From: Planctomycetota bacterium
GTDB taxonomy: Bacteria > Planctomycetota > UBA1135 > GCA-002686595
Direction: 5' to 3'
Assembly: GCA_016712565.1 (NCBI GenBank)
Contig: JADJQU010000003.1
Span: 62,001 to 126,000 of the forward strand
DNA length: 64,000 nt
This document shows, one piece after another, positions 50,238 to 60,683 of the stretch. The translations under genes and the position numbers were made by a program. Each line of letters starts with the position of its first letter. The first letter of the stretch is position 1. Under the pieces are notes generated by a model. The model did not search any database. It was not told the DNA's origin and saw only the letters and a list, made by a program, of their open reading frames with translations.

Positions 50238-51074
50238 TCAGGGCTTGCGGCGGACCTCGAAGGTCAGCGAGGCCCAGAAGCTCTCGAAGTCGGCCTGGGA
50301 GCGGTCCTCCAGGGAGAGCATGTGCACCGCCGCCACCATCCAGCGGCCCTCGCTGGGCAGGCTCAGCCAGACGCGCCCCTCGGCGTCGCTGCGCGCCTGC
50401 AGCACGCGCTGCGCGTCCCGTTCCTCCCGCGGCGGATCGTCCAGGTTGATGGCCCGCACGAGGGCTCCCGCCAGGGGGACCCCGCGAAAGGTGAGTTGCA
50501 GGGGCAGGCGTTCGAACGGTCCCTCGGGGCCGTTCCAGGGGAGCACGTAGGGGTCCTTCCCCGGGGTCAGCTCCAGGGCCAGGCCCAGGGCGCGCTCGAA
50601 GCCGCTGGCCGCCTGCTCGCCCACCTTGAGGATCGCCTTCGAGGACCGCGAGTAGAGCTCGCGGGCCGGCTGGTCCGATTCTCCGCGGGTCGCGCGCAGT
50701 TGGCGCACGGCGTCCAGTCCGCGTTCCTCCAGGTAGGACACGAAGGTGGTGGGGGGCAGGGTGACGAAGGCGGGGCTGGACTGGAAGCCGAGCACGTAGA
50801 AGCCGTCGGACGACGTGCGCAGGTACCCTGCCGGCGCCAATCCATCGCGGCCCAGCAGTTTCTTTTCACCGTCGGGTGTCATGGCTGCAAACTGGACGAT
50901 GCGCTCCTCCGAGCGCGGCACGGCCTCACCGATCCCGAGGTCGCCCACGTAGAGCCCCACCTCGATCAACGCATCCTTCGCCGGACGGTAGTTGCCCGGC
51001 CGCATCCAAAAGTCGTGGGCCAGGACGGGCAGGGAGAGCAGCGCGGTGGCCAGCAGGGCGGGGAGTCGTTTCAT
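50238..51074 (-). CDS. DUF4198 domain-containing exported protein
   Basis: A 278-residue protein with a signal peptide (MKRLPALLATALLSLPVLA) and a mature N-terminus AHDFWMRPGNYRPAKDA, the His/Trp hallmark of DUF4198 proteins, some of which serve metal-transport systems. Further features are VLGFQSSPAFVTLPP and the C-terminal beta-sandwich LTFRGVPLAGALVRAINLDD. Neither a transporter nor a metal can be assigned. It follows the DUF4331 gene on the same strand, separated by 86 nt with a strong hairpin. Confidence 0.8.
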   Translation of the reverse strand: MKRLPALLATALLSLPVLAHDFWMRPGNYRPAKDALIEVGLYVGDLGIGEAVPRSEERIVQFAAMTPDGEKKLLGRDGLAPAGYLRTSSDGFYVLGFQSSPAFVTLPPTTFVSYLEERGLDAVRQLRATRGESDQPARELYSRSSKAILKVGEQAASGFERALGLALELTPGKDPYVLPWNGPEGPFERLPLQLTFRGVPLAGALVRAINLDDPPREERDAQRVLQARSDAEGRVWLSLPSEGRWMVAAVHMLSLEDRSQADFESFWASLTFEVRRKP

Positions 51075-51110
51075 GGCCGGGGGGTCGGGAGTGGGAGGGC
51101 GGAAGGGGCA

Positions 51111-51145
51111 GCGCGGCGCGCGAACCGAAAGTCCACGCGCCGCGC
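51111..51145 (-). terminator. Hairpin between the DUF4331 and DUF4198 genes
   Basis: GCGCGGCGCG (51111-51120) pairs perfectly with CGCGCCGCGC (51136-51145) around a 15-nt loop. It lies 15 nt past the DUF4331 stop on the minus strand. There is no T tract, so termination or mRNA protection are both possible. Confidence 0.35.
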
Positions 51146-51160
51146 CCGGTCGTTCCAGTG

Positions 51161-52597
51161 CTACTGGGCACCCGGGAACGGGTCCTTCACGTAGGGGAAC
51201 ACGCTGTCGAACATCGTGGCGTCCACGGATGCGCCGTCGGTGTAGGCGAGTTGACCCGAGGGAGCGACCGTCGGATCCAGCAGCGCACCCATCACCACGC
51301 GCAAGGCCATGTCCACCACGTCGTCACCGAGGCGGCGACCGTTGGGGTAGCCCGCGAGGTCCCCCGCCAACACGCCCAGGTTCGACTGCTGCGCCGCCGG
51401 CACCGCCGCGATCGAGGTGTTGAGCCGCAGCATTTCTCCGAAGGAGCCGTTCTGGTTCAGCCCCTGCACTCCCGTGGCGAACACCGCCACCAGGTCCGTG
51501 CGCGGGAACAGGTTCGGCGCGGTGACTCCGAACAGGGCCTCGATCAGCTCCGGCAGGGTCGGATTCGTGATGTAGTCCGCGAATTGCGCGTCATCGGCCG
51601 GCTTTGAGGCATTGAACTTGTCCTTGTCCTTGAGCCCGATCACGAGTTCGTTCACCAGCGGGTGCGAGAGCCGGGAGACCTGCCGGTAGGGGCCGGCCGC
51701 GGTCGCGGGGTTGGCATAGCTGGGCGGGCTGTTGAGGCGCTCCACCTGCTTCAGGCTGGCGGCCGTCCAGCCGCCGACGATGGGCTGGCCCGGCAGCGCG
51801 AGGAAGCTCTTGGGCAGCTCGAGGACCAGCGAAGTCACGTTGGCGTCGGCGATCGTGTCCGCCTTGCCGTTGACCGGGCCCAGGGGATTGAGGTGGATCA
51901 GGTCGAAGGCCTCGCCGAGGTTGACCACGAACGGGTCGTCGCGCTGGCCCACGAACACGCGACCCACGGAGCCGTCGGGCAGCGTGATGTCGTAGATGTG
52001 GGCGGCCGCATAGGCGTGGTAGTCGGGGATCGACTTCGTGCCGATGTTGTCGATCGGCTTCTTGAAGGTCTTGGACTGGGTCGCGGCATTCTTGATCGGC
52101 ACGACGGTCTGTTGGCCCGGGCCGCCCACCACGCAGTCGATGGTGTAGCTCTCCACGTCCTGGATGTTGCCCTCCTGGCCCGCGGAGATGGGCCCCACGT
52201 TGCGCAGCGGCACGCTGACGGTCTTCGTGTTGCCCGGGTTGGTGCCCACCTGCAGCGCGATGTCGCGCAGCGTGTTCGTGAACTGGAAGCGGAACGTCAG
52301 GTCCTCGATGGCATCGCCGTCGCGGTCGAACTTGATCTCGTAGCGCGCCTCCGGGTCCATCGTGAAGTAGTTGGGACCGCCGTAGGCCTGCTGCAGCGGG
52401 ATGTAGTTGGCCACGGCGGTCACGAAGTCGGAGCGTCCGGCTTCGTAGCTGTTGAACAAGTAGAAGTCCGTGGCGTCGACCTTCGGGTGCTCGGTGATGA
52501 AGGGCGCTTCGCGGTGGCTCGAAGCCGTGGCGCTCTGCACGGCGACGATCAGGCCCAGTGAGCCCAGGGCCAGGGCAGTGACGAGGATGGTTTTCAT
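51161..52597 (-). CDS. DUF4331 domain-containing exported protein
   Basis: A 478-residue protein with a signal peptide (MKTILVTALALGSLGLIVAV). The mature start SSHREAPFITEHPKVDATDF is the DUF4331 signature, followed by YFTMDPEARYEIKFDRDGDA and a long beta-rich body ending DSVFPYVKDPFPGA. The family's role is not established. The ATG at 52597 was chosen over an upstream frame extension because of the signal peptide. It is divergent from the ECF sigma gene. Confidence 0.87.
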   Translation of the reverse strand: MKTILVTALALGSLGLIVAVQSATASSHREAPFITEHPKVDATDFYLFNSYEAGRSDFVTAVANYIPLQQAYGGPNYFTMDPEARYEIKFDRDGDAIEDLTFRFQFTNTLRDIALQVGTNPGNTKTVSVPLRNVGPISAGQEGNIQDVESYTIDCVVGGPGQQTVVPIKNAATQSKTFKKPIDNIGTKSIPDYHAYAAAHIYDITLPDGSVGRVFVGQRDDPFVVNLGEAFDLIHLNPLGPVNGKADTIADANVTSLVLELPKSFLALPGQPIVGGWTAASLKQVERLNSPPSYANPATAAGPYRQVSRLSHPLVNELVIGLKDKDKFNASKPADDAQFADYITNPTLPELIEALFGVTAPNLFPRTDLVAVFATGVQGLNQNGSFGEMLRLNTSIAAVPAAQQSNLGVLAGDLAGYPNGRRLGDDVVDMALRVVMGALLDPTVAPSGQLAYTDGASVDATMFDSVFPYVKDPFPGAQ

Positions 52598-52818
52598 GGT
52601 GAGGGGAGTGCGGAGACTTGGGGTGGCGTTGCGGTCGAACTGGAGTACGGCGGCCGACGGGCGGCGGATCTGCCCATCCCAAACCGCCTGCGCTCTCACC
52701 CGGGCTCCGGGCGGGGCCGCGTGGACTCCCGGGCAGAGGGCCTGCCGACCCCGGCGCGGGAATCCGCGACTTTCTTGAAAATCCACGGATCCGGCCGGCC
52801 GCCGAGGCGCGTACTTTC

Positions 52819-53435
52819 ATGGAGATGGACCCCGGCCCCCACGCCACCGCCACCGCGGGACTGCGCGCCAGTCTGGATTCCGGCGAGCTGATCCTCCTGA
52901 TTCAGGCCGTGGCCGGCGGTCGTCCGCAGGCGCTGGCCGACCTCTACGACCGCACCTCGCGCCAGGTGTTTGCCCTCGCGTATCGGGTGCTCAAGGACCG
53001 GCAGGTGGCCGAAGAGGTGGTTCTCGACGTGTTCCTGCAGGTCTGGCGCAGCGCCCAGGGATACGACGTCGCCCGGGCGCGCCCCTGGGCTGGCTCTTCA
53101 CCATCGCGCGCTCGCGGGCCCTGGATGCGCTGCGCGCCCGCCGGGTGCGCGTGCGGCGGGAGGACGAGCTGGCGCCGGGGCACCCCGGGGTCGAACCCAC
53201 GCCCACTCCGCCCGAGCGCCTGGACCTGACCGACCGCCAGGGCCGCGTGAGGCGCGCCCTCGCAGAACTGCCGGCGGACCAGAAGCTCGCCGTGCACCTG
53301 GCCTACTTCGAGGGCCTGTCCCACACCGAGATCGCCCAGCGCACCGGAGCCTCGCTCGGTACAGTGAAGACCCGGCTGAGGCTCGGCATGCAGAAGCTCC
53401 GAGCGAAGTTGACGAGATTCGAGGACCAACCATGA
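52819..53435 (+). CDS. ECF RNA polymerase sigma factor (one frame break)
   Basis: Sigma-2 region reads ALADLYDRTSRQVFALAYRV and VAEEVVLDVFLQVWRSAQGY; after the break GLSHTEIAQRTGASLGTVKT is the sigma-4 helix-turn-helix. The break lies near 53068-53083: a missing G in CCCGGGCGCGC would give PLGWLFTIARSRALDALRAR in one frame (205 residues). Its stop overlaps the next gene (ATGA), a ChrR-like anti-sigma factor that probably holds it inactive. A sequencing error is the likely cause of the break. Confidence 0.83.
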
Positions 53436-54262
53436 GCGCCCACAACGGAGCCCACCTCCCTCCGGGGTCATTCCGGCCCTCGGACTCCTCCCGGGACGAG
53501 CTGCCCGTCTGCCCCTGGCAGGAGAGCCTGGCGGCCCATGCCCTGGGCGCGCTGGCGCGCCACGAAGTGCCCGGGGTCCTGGAACACCTGGCGGGCGGCT
53601 GCGGGGCCTGCAACGCCGAGCATGGGGAGCTCTTCGACACGCTGGCGATCATGGACGAGGCCGAGGCCCGCGAGGGATTCGGACTTGCGGCAGGCGCGCC
53701 CTCAGGGGCGGGGCCCGGCGTTCCTGGGCCCGGCCCGACGATCAAGGCGCGCCTCCTGGAGGCCCTGGCGAAAACGCCCCAGGATGCCGCCGCGCGATCT
53801 TCCGCGGCCGGGGACTCCGCCTCCACGGTCGGGCACCCCGCGGTTCGGCCCGGGGCTCCAGCGCGCGAGTTCCACCGACCGTGGCGCCTGGCCGAGGCGA
53901 AGTCCCCCTCTTCCCATGAGTCCGCGGATGGCCTGACCACCGTCCCCGGCGCGGGGTCCGAAAACGACGGCTTCGAGCGCACCGGAATCGAAGGCATCGA
54001 AACCAAGACGCTGTTCGTCGACCCGACGCGGCGTCGCGTGTCGATGATGGTGCGCATGGCACCGGGCACCTCCTACCCCGCCCACCGCCACGCGGCGTTG
54101 GAGGAGTGCTTCGTGGTCGCGGGCGAGCTGCACGTGGGCGAGCGCCTGTTGCGCGCCGGCGACTACCAGGTCGCGGCCCAGCACTCGATTCACGAAGTCC
54201 AGTCCACCGAGCGGGGCTGTCTCCTGTTCATCGTCTCCTCCCAGGACGACGAACTCGTCTAG
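53432..54262 (+). CDS. ChrR-like cupin anti-sigma factor
   Basis: A 276-residue protein. The N-terminal zinc-type anti-sigma domain has EHLAGGCGAC (His52-x4-Cys57-x2-Cys60) with another His at about 36, followed by a long Ala/Pro-rich linker. The C-terminal cupin reads SYPAHRHAALEECFVVAGEL and VAAQHSIHEVQS. ChrR proteins release their sigma factor in response to singlet oxygen or related stress. It is coupled to the sigma gene and convergent with the biotin carrier gene 6 nt away. Confidence 0.85.
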   Translation: MSAHNGAHLPPGSFRPSDSSRDELPVCPWQESLAAHALGALARHEVPGVLEHLAGGCGACNAEHGELFDTLAIMDEAEAREGFGLAAGAPSGAGPGVPGPGPTIKARLLEALAKTPQDAAARSSAAGDSASTVGHPAVRPGAPAREFHRPWRLAEAKSPSSHESADGLTTVPGAGSENDGFERTGIEGIETKTLFVDPTRRRVSMMVRMAPGTSYPAHRHAALEECFVVAGELHVGERLLRAGDYQVAAQHSIHEVQSTERGCLLFIVSSQDDELV

Positions 54263-54268
54263 CACGCC

Positions 54269-54874
54269 TCAGGGCGCGGACACCACCAGCAACGGCGCGC
54301 CCTCCTCGACATCCGCGCCGTCGGGCACGAGCACGCGCACGATCTTCGCCCGCGCGGGCAGGCCGCGCTCGGGGCGGTAGAACACCTGCGTGAAGGTCTT
54401 CATCACCTCGATCAGGCCGATCGGCGTGCCCTGCTCCAGCTCGCGCCCCACGGCGCACAGCGCCGGTTCCCCCGGTGCGCTGCGGTGATAGAAGCGCCCC
54501 GCCTGGGGCGAGCGGAAGATCAACTCGCCGTCGTGGGATTCCGCGCCCGGGCCCGCTCCAGGGGCGTTCTCGTGCAGTCCCGCGAGCGGGCCGAGTTCGT
54601 AGAGCACCTGCCCGTACTGCACCGGCTCCCGCAGGCGGCGCGGCGGGCTGCCCTGCACGATCCCGCGGGCCTCCTCGGGCACGAGGAGGCGCGTGCCCAC
54701 GGCCAGGGTCGTGAGCACGCCCGCCGCTTGGCCCGGGGAGAGCAAGGATCCGGCCGCGAGGGCCCCCGAAAACCAACCCACGCCGGGCGAGCACAATTGA
54801 ATCCGCGCGCCCTCTCCGGAGGCGGATCCCGCGCCGCTGCACAGGACGAGCTCGAGCGAGCTGCCGTGGCTCAC
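54269..54874 (-). CDS. Biotin carboxyl carrier subunit of an acyl-CoA carboxylase
   Basis: A 201-residue protein. The C-terminal biotinyl domain carries [11 protein letters not shown] (Lys159) in a typical hammerhead, with [13 protein letters not shown] and [16 protein letters not shown] around it. The first ~115 residues are a Gly/Pro/Ala-rich region with no recognised domain. Its start overlaps the carboxyltransferase stop by 4 nt. Lys159 is the expected biotinylation site. Confidence 0.85.
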   Translation of the reverse strand: MSHGSSLELVLCSGAGSASGEGARIQLCSPGVGWFSGALAAGSLLSPGQAAGVLTTLAVGTRLLVPEEARGIVQGSPPRRLREPVQYGQVLYELGPLAGLHENAPGAGPGAESHDGELIFRSPQAGRFYHRSAPGEPALCAVGRELEQGTPIGLIEVMKTFTQVFYRPERGLPARAKIVRVLVPDGADVEEGAPLLVVSAP

Positions 54875-56598
54875 CGCGCGCCCTCCAGGAGGGTCGCCAC
54901 GTCGTGCAGGGACCAGATGCGCGGGTTCTTGATGCGCCGGTGGCCGCTGGACTGGTAGGCCATTTCGGCCAGGGCCGTGAGCCAGGGCCGCAACTCCGAG
55001 AACTTGACGATTTCGTCCGTGTCCATCTGGGCGGCGGACTTGTACGGCGACATGTCGCCCTCGATGCGCGCCTCGGTCTCGCGCATGCCCTGCTCGATCG
55101 CCGCGCGCTCAGTGGGATCCTGGGTCATGATCTCGAACTCGTCGTCGAGCTTGGTGTTGAAGGCCGCGATGGCCAGCGTGCGGCCTTCCATGACGCTCTG
55201 GCGCGTGATCGGCGTCGAAAGCTGCACCACCGGTTCGTAGGGCAGCCCCGCCATGGCGTAGTAGCCCGCGCCCGAGGCCTTGCGCAGCAGCACCGTGAAC
55301 ATGGGCACGCTGTTGGTGCTGTTGGTGTAGATCAGGCTCGAGCCGTAGCCCAGGAGGCCGTGGCGTTCGGCCTCGACGCCGATGTCGAAGCCGGAGATGT
55401 CCTGCAGCCAGACGATCGGGATGCCGTCGTCGTTGCAGGCCCGCGAGAAGGCCGCCAGCTTGGCAATTCCCTGCTGGTAGAGAATGCCGCCGGGCTTCTT
55501 CGCCCCCCGCAGCTCCACGTCGTCGATCAGGCCCTGACGGTTGACCGCGAAGCCCACGTACAGGCCGCCCACGCGGCCGACGCCGACGATGACCTCGCGG
55601 CCGATGCCCGGGGCCAGCTCCCAGAACAGCCCACGGTCCACCAGCCGCGCGATCACCTGCTCGCTGTCGTAGGTGTGACGGTGGTCGCCGGGGAACAGGC
55701 CGTCCAACTCGCGGAAGTCCTCCCGCGGGAGCGCGGGGTCGGCGCCGTGGCGGTAGAAATCCCAGGCGGGCGAGGAGAGCCGCGCGACTTCGGCGCGGAT
55801 GGCGGCCAGGGCGCTCTCGTCATCGGGCACGCGCATGTCGGCGCAGCCGGACTGGTGCACGTGCACCTCGGGGCCGCCGATGTCCAGGCTCGACAGGTGC
55901 TGGCTCTTGGCCCCTTTGATGAGCGCGGCGCCGGCGATCACCATGTAGGCCTGCTCGGTCATCACCACGCGGTCGGAGATGATCGGCATGTAGCCTCCGC
56001 CCGCGATGCAGTCGCCGAACACGCCGGCGATCTGCGGCACGCCGGCGGCGGAGAGCTCCGAGTTCTTCTTGAAGATGTGCCCGGCGCCCGTGCGGCCGGG
56101 GAAGGAGCGCGACTGCTCGGGCAGGTACAGGCCCGAGCAATCCACCAGGTAGATCACCGGCAGCCGCAGGCGCAGCGCCATGGTCTGGGCGCGCTCGATC
56201 TTCTCGGGCGTCAGGGGCCACCAGGAGCCGGAGGCGACGGTGTTGTCGTTGGCGATCACCATCGTCCACTTGCCGGCGACGCGCGCGAAGGCCGTGACGA
56301 CGCCGGCCGCGGGGGACTCGAGCTTGCCGAACTTGCGCCCGAAGTTGACGAAGGTGCCCACTTCGAAGGTCGACGTGCCGGGATCCTTGAGCCGATCCAG
56401 GCGTTCGCGGGCCGTGAGCTTCGCCTTGGCGTGCACGCGTTCCGCATAGCCGGCGCCCCAGCCCGCGGCCACCTTGGCGCGGCGTTCGTCGAGCACGCTC
56501 TCCAGGGCCTGCATCGCTGCGAGGTTCTTGGCGTAGCTCCCGTCGTCGAGGAACTGGGCGCGCGGGGCGCCGTAGGGATTCAGCGGGACCTTGGCCAT
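54871..56598 (-). CDS. Acyl-CoA carboxylase/decarboxylase carboxyltransferase subunit (GcdA-like)
   Basis: A 575-residue protein of the crotonase-fold carboxyltransferase family. [39 protein letters not shown] and [16 protein letters not shown] align with the glutaconyl-CoA decarboxylase alpha subunit, and the C-terminal half has [20 protein letters not shown] and [12 protein letters not shown]. Similar proteins work either in acyl-CoA carboxylases or in sodium-pumping decarboxylases. The adjacent biotin carboxylase gene favours a carboxylase. The acyl substrate is unknown. It starts 4 nt after the biotin carboxylase stop. Confidence 0.85.
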   Translation of the reverse strand: MAKVPLNPYGAPRAQFLDDGSYAKNLAAMQALESVLDERRAKVAAGWGAGYAERVHAKAKLTARERLDRLKDPGTSTFEVGTFVNFGRKFGKLESPAAGVVTAFARVAGKWTMVIANDNTVASGSWWPLTPEKIERAQTMALRLRLPVIYLVDCSGLYLPEQSRSFPGRTGAGHIFKKNSELSAAGVPQIAGVFGDCIAGGGYMPIISDRVVMTEQAYMVIAGAALIKGAKSQHLSSLDIGGPEVHVHQSGCADMRVPDDESALAAIRAEVARLSSPAWDFYRHGADPALPREDFRELDGLFPGDHRHTYDSEQVIARLVDRGLFWELAPGIGREVIVGVGRVGGLYVGFAVNRQGLIDDVELRGAKKPGGILYQQGIAKLAAFSRACNDDGIPIVWLQDISGFDIGVEAERHGLLGYGSSLIYTNSTNSVPMFTVLLRKASGAGYYAMAGLPYEPVVQLSTPITRQSVMEGRTLAIAAFNTKLDDEFEIMTQDPTERAAIEQGMRETEARIEGDMSPYKSAAQMDTDEIVKFSELRPWLTALAEMAYQSSGHRRIKNPRIWSLHDVATLLEGAR

Positions 56599-56602
56599 GG
56601 CT

Positions 56603-57966
56603 TCAGGCGTGCGCCGGCGCGGGCGGCCAGCCGGGAATCGCGCGGGTGTCGTACTGGCCGGCGCGGAAGGCGGCGCTGTCCAGCACCGCGAGCTGCAGGG
56701 GAATCGTGGTCGCGACCCCCGCGACGCGCGCCGCCCGCAGGCAACGGAGCAGGGTCTCGATGGCCAGGTCGCGCGTGTCGGCCCGGGCGATCAACTTGCC
56801 GATGGACGAGTCGTAGTGGGGCGAAACGCGCTCGCCCGCCGAGAGGTGCGTGTCGAAGCGCACGATCCCGGGGCCCAGATCCGACGGGAATTCCAGGGAC
56901 TCCAGGAGCCCGGGGGCGGGGCGGAAATCCCGCGCCGGGTCCTCGGCGTTGATGCGCACCTCGATGGCGTGGCCCGAGGCCTTCACCGCGTCCTGGCCGA
57001 ACGGCAGCGGTTCGTTGGCGGCGACCCGCAGCTGCAGCTCGACGAGGTCGAGGCCCGTGAGCATCTCGGTCACGGGGTGCTCCACCTGGAGGCGCGTGTT
57101 CATTTCCATGAAGTAGACCTCGCCGGTGGGGCGCGGAAGAACTCGATGGTGCCCGCGCCGGCATACCCCAGGCGTCGGGCCGCCAGTGCGGCTCGTTCGC
57201 CCAGTTCCGCGCGCTGGGCCTGGGTCAGGGCGGGGCTCGGGGACTCCTCCAGGAGCTTCTGGTGCTTGCGCTGCACGGAGCACTCGCGCTCGAACAGGTG
57301 CACGGCCTGGCCGAAGCGATCGCCCAGGACCTGCACTTCGATGTGCCGCCCGCCTTCCAGGTACTTCTCCAGGTAGAGCGCGCCGTTGCCGAACGCGCTC
57401 GCGGCCTCGGCGCCGGCCTCGGCGTAGGCCGAGCGCAGCTCGCGCTCGTCGCGGGCGCGGCGCATGCCCCGGCCTCCGCCGCCCGCATCGGCCTTGAGGA
57501 TCACCGGATAACCGATTTCGCGCGCCAGCCGCGCCGCCTCCTCCACGTGGGGGAGCAGGCCGTCGCTGCCCGGAATCACCGTCAGTCCCGCGGCCTTCAT
57601 GGCGGCCCTGGCGGGCGACTTGAGACCCATGGTGGCCATGACCGAGGCGCTCGGGCCCACGAAGCTGACGCCGTGCTGCTCGCACAGGGCGGCGAACAGG
57701 GGGTCCTCCGCCAGGAAGCCCCAGCCCGGGTGGATCGCGGACGCGTGGGTCTGCAGGGCAGCCTGCACGACCCGCTCCCGCCGCAGGTAGCTCTCGCGAG
57801 CCGCGGAGGGGCCCAGGCAGACCACCTCGTCCATGGCGGAGAGCCAGCCCGCGCCCTCGTCCGCCGTGGAGACCACGCCCACCGGGGAGATCCCCAGCCG
57901 TTTCGCGGTGCGGGCGATGCGCACGGCAACCTCGCCGCGATTCGCGATCAGGAGCTTCTTGAACAT
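56603..57966 (-). CDS. Biotin carboxylase subunit (one frame break)
   Basis: The N-terminal part ([20 protein letters not shown], then [16 protein letters not shown]) and the C-terminal part ([40 protein letters not shown]) are in different frames. The break is at the GGGG run 57128-57131 (minus-strand CCCC); one missing C there restores [20 protein letters not shown] and a 454-residue protein, the normal length. Carboxylates biotin on the carrier subunit, using ATP and bicarbonate. It is the first gene of the three-gene carboxylase operon. Confidence 0.88.
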
Positions 57967-58186
57967 CGAGCGGCGGCCAACTTACCAGCGCCCCCGTGCG
58001 CGGGCCACGGCGGCCCTCCGGCTCCCGAGGCCCTCTCGCGGATTCGTTGGATTCGCTGGACTCCCGGCCCGCGGCGACGGCCGCCCCCCCGGAGGAGGGG
58101 CCCGGGCGGCACGGGGAGCCCAAGCGTTGGGGCCGAAGCCCGAGCCGCCACGGGAGCCCCGCCGGAAAGGCGCCCGGCCGAAGCCT

Positions 58187-60385
58187 ATGCTGCGCACCCG
58201 GATGTCCTCCCAACGGCGGCTGCTTCGAATCCTGGCCTGCGCCTGCCTCGCCGCGGTCCTGCCCGGATCCGCGCGGGCCTCGGGGGACCTCCAGGGCGCC
58301 CTGGCGCGACTTTCGTCGCCCGCGGCGAGCGACCGGGCCCTGGCCGAGCGGGAGGTGGCGGCCCTCGCCGGTCCCGCGGACGCGCCGCTCTTGGCCTCGG
58401 CGGCCAAGGCCGCTGGGGCCGAAGCGCGCTCGCGCATCGCGTCGGCCCTCAAGTCCGACGGGCGGCACTTCGGCCTGGCCGCGGCCCTGGCCGCCTGGCC
58501 GGATCCCGCCGCGGCCTCCGTCGGCGACGAGGCCCTGGCCGGGCAGGCCGCGGCCTGGCTGGGGGCCAGCGATCAGGAGCCCCTGCCCCTGGCCTCCGTG
58601 GAGCGCGAACTGCGCGGCGAATTCTCCTCCCACTGGCGCCTCGAACTGGCGGGCCGCGGACTGGAGGAGACCCTGGATCGCATCGCGCGCCTGGTGGACG
58701 CGAGGCGCGAGAGCCGCCCCGGCTCACCCGCGCCGGCCCTGGTGCTCGACCCCGATTTCGACCCGGAGTCGGCGCGTCCCTTGGCAGGCGCCGAGGAATT
58801 GGGGTCCGTGGTCACCGGGGGCTTCGAGGAACTGGTCTACGCCGCGGCCGTGAGCCACGGCGCGTTCTTCGACATCTACGGTTGGGAGGAAGGCCGCACG
58901 TGGATCGTGGTGCGCGATCCCCGGGCCACGACTCCCACGGGCGGGCGACCGGCCCAAGCCCTGCTGCGGGCCTGGGTGCGGGCGGTGGAGCGTCCGAGTT
59001 CCCCTGCCGCGGGCCTTCGGGCGGCGCGGGCCCTGGCCTCCACCGGTTGGCCGGCGGCCCTGCTCTGGCTCGATCGGCGCTGGTCCGAGTCCGGGGACGA
59101 ATCGGCCCTTTCGGGGTTGGTTCTCGCCGCCGGACGGGGAGGACTGACCCCTTCCCTCGCCTCGCCGAAGGGCGCGGAGTTGCTGCTCCAGCGCTTCGAT
59201 CTCGCCCTGTCCCAGGGCGCGACGCGCGGCGCCGCGGCCCAGTGGGCCCGGGCGGTTCTCGCGGTGGGCGGGCTGGGCAGCGAGAGCTGGGCCCCAGGCT
59301 TCGGAGGCGCCGGGCAGGAGGGCCGCCTCCTGCGCTGTGCCCTGGTCCGGGCCGCGCGCCACTGCCCCGCGGACCTGTCCGCGGCCCTGACCGCGCGCCT
59401 GTCGGCCACCGGCCTTTCGCCCGCGGAGCGCTGCGCGATCCTGCTGGCCCTCGCGGCCGCGACCCCGCCTCCGGATCCATCCGGGACTCCTGCTCCGCGG
59501 GCACCGATCCCCGCGGCGGTTTCTTCTGATGGGGGACTCACGGAGGCCTTCGAGTGGGCCGCCTCCCAAGGTCTTGCACGGGAACTGGCCGCCGGCCTGC
59601 GGGCACTGGGGATCGCCGAGCCGGTGAACTGGAATGATGCCGCGCGACTCTCGGCTCCGCTCCTGGAGGCGCTGTTCTCCGACGCCCTGGTCCGCGGCGA
59701 AGCGGATCCCCAGGCAGGCGCGGCCGCAGGCCTGCGACTGCGGGCCCTGCTCGGGAAGCCCGAGGGCGAGTTGCGGGCCCTGGCGCTCCTCGATCGCGAG
59801 TCCCTGTGGACCTCGGTGGAGCGCCTGCGCGCCGCCCTGTCCGCGGCGCGCACGGCGGGCGCCGAGGCCGCCCTGGTCCTGCGGCTTTCCCTGTGCGCCG
59901 GCCTGGCGAACAGCGGCGAGGCCCAGAGCGCCGTGTCCGGGATCATGGACCGTCCCGAGTGGTCGCCCGCCGACTGGCGCGCCATGGGCGCCTTCGTGGC
60001 CCGGCCCGCGGGCGCCCTGGCCCATTGGCCCGACGAGCAACCCGACGAGGACGCGGCGCTGGGGACCTTCCTGGTCCGCCTCGATGCCGTGCGCGACGCC
60101 CTCCTGGAGTCCCAGGGCCGGTCGGCCGCCGGCCAGCTCCCCTCCACGCCCCCGGCACGGGCGGGGCTCGACGCGGGGTGGGTCCAGGGGGTCACCCGGG
60201 CCTTGGTTCTCCTGCGCGCCGCCCAACGGGACCCGGGCGCCCGGGAACTGCTGCGCAACCTCCGCCTGCGCTTCCAGCGGGTCCGACACCCCTTCCGGGC
60301 CGAGCTCATGGGGGGCCGAATTCCGCCCCCCTCCGAGGCCCTGCTGAAGGACTTGGCCCTGCGCGAACCCTGGCTCGGCTACTGA
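58187..60385 (+). CDS. Exported protein of unknown function, alpha-helical repeats
   Basis: A 732-residue protein. The start MLRTRMSSQRRLLRIL leads to a signal peptide (cleavage after SARA, about residue 30). The body is Ala/Leu-rich, with helical repeats resembling HEAT/TPR modules (LQGALARLSSPAASDRALAE, then LARELAAGLRALGIAEPV). No catalytic motif was recognised. It is divergent from the biotin carboxylase gene, with 220 nt between. Confidence 0.75.
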   Translation: MLRTRMSSQRRLLRILACACLAAVLPGSARASGDLQGALARLSSPAASDRALAEREVAALAGPADAPLLASAAKAAGAEARSRIASALKSDGRHFGLAAALAAWPDPAAASVGDEALAGQAAAWLGASDQEPLPLASVERELRGEFSSHWRLELAGRGLEETLDRIARLVDARRESRPGSPAPALVLDPDFDPESARPLAGAEELGSVVTGGFEELVYAAAVSHGAFFDIYGWEEGRTWIVVRDPRATTPTGGRPAQALLRAWVRAVERPSSPAAGLRAARALASTGWPAALLWLDRRWSESGDESALSGLVLAAGRGGLTPSLASPKGAELLLQRFDLALSQGATRGAAAQWARAVLAVGGLGSESWAPGFGGAGQEGRLLRCALVRAARHCPADLSAALTARLSATGLSPAERCAILLALAAATPPPDPSGTPAPRAPIPAAVSSDGGLTEAFEWAASQGLARELAAGLRALGIAEPVNWNDAARLSAPLLEALFSDALVRGEADPQAGAAAGLRLRALLGKPEGELRALALLDRESLWTSVERLRAALSAARTAGAEAALVLRLSLCAGLANSGEAQSAVSGIMDRPEWSPADWRAMGAFVARPAGALAHWPDEQPDEDAALGTFLVRLDAVRDALLESQGRSAAGQLPSTPPARAGLDAGWVQGVTRALVLLRAAQRDPGARELLRNLRLRFQRVRHPFRAELMGGRIPPPSEALLKDLALREPWLGY

Positions 60386-60683
60386 GGCCCGGCGCCGGCG
60401 GCAGGCCGTAGCGGAGCGACTGGAGCCGTAGCGGAGCGATTGGTGGCGCTCGGGGGGCGAACGACCGCCGGCGCCCCTGGGCCGGGCGCGCCGTGGAACG
60501 TGCAACCCGGCTCGCACCCGGTCCCGGAGCACGGGCCCTGGGGGCCTGGGGCCCGCTTCCGGATCCCCCGGGGACGGGGTCTGGCCCCGAGGCCCCCCCG
60601 GGGGTCAGAATGCCCTTCGGGACCGCCTCCCGCCGGGTCGATGAACCAGCCCCCGGTCCCCGCATTCGCCCAGCACCCCTCCC
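60386..60683. other. 298-nt intergenic region with a two-copy tandem repeat
   Basis: Two adjacent copies of a 20-nt unit (GCCGTAGCGGAGCGAYTGGW) lie at 60405-60424 and 60425-60444. The rest is GC-rich; a promoter for the BY-kinase-like gene is presumably here but no clear elements were seen. Confidence 0.5.
60405..60444. repeat. 20-nt tandem duplication
   Basis: GCCGTAGCGGAGCGACTGGA at 60405 is followed directly by GCCGTAGCGGAGCGATTGGT, matching at 18 of 20 positions. Located just after the exported-protein stop. Confidence 0.8.
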
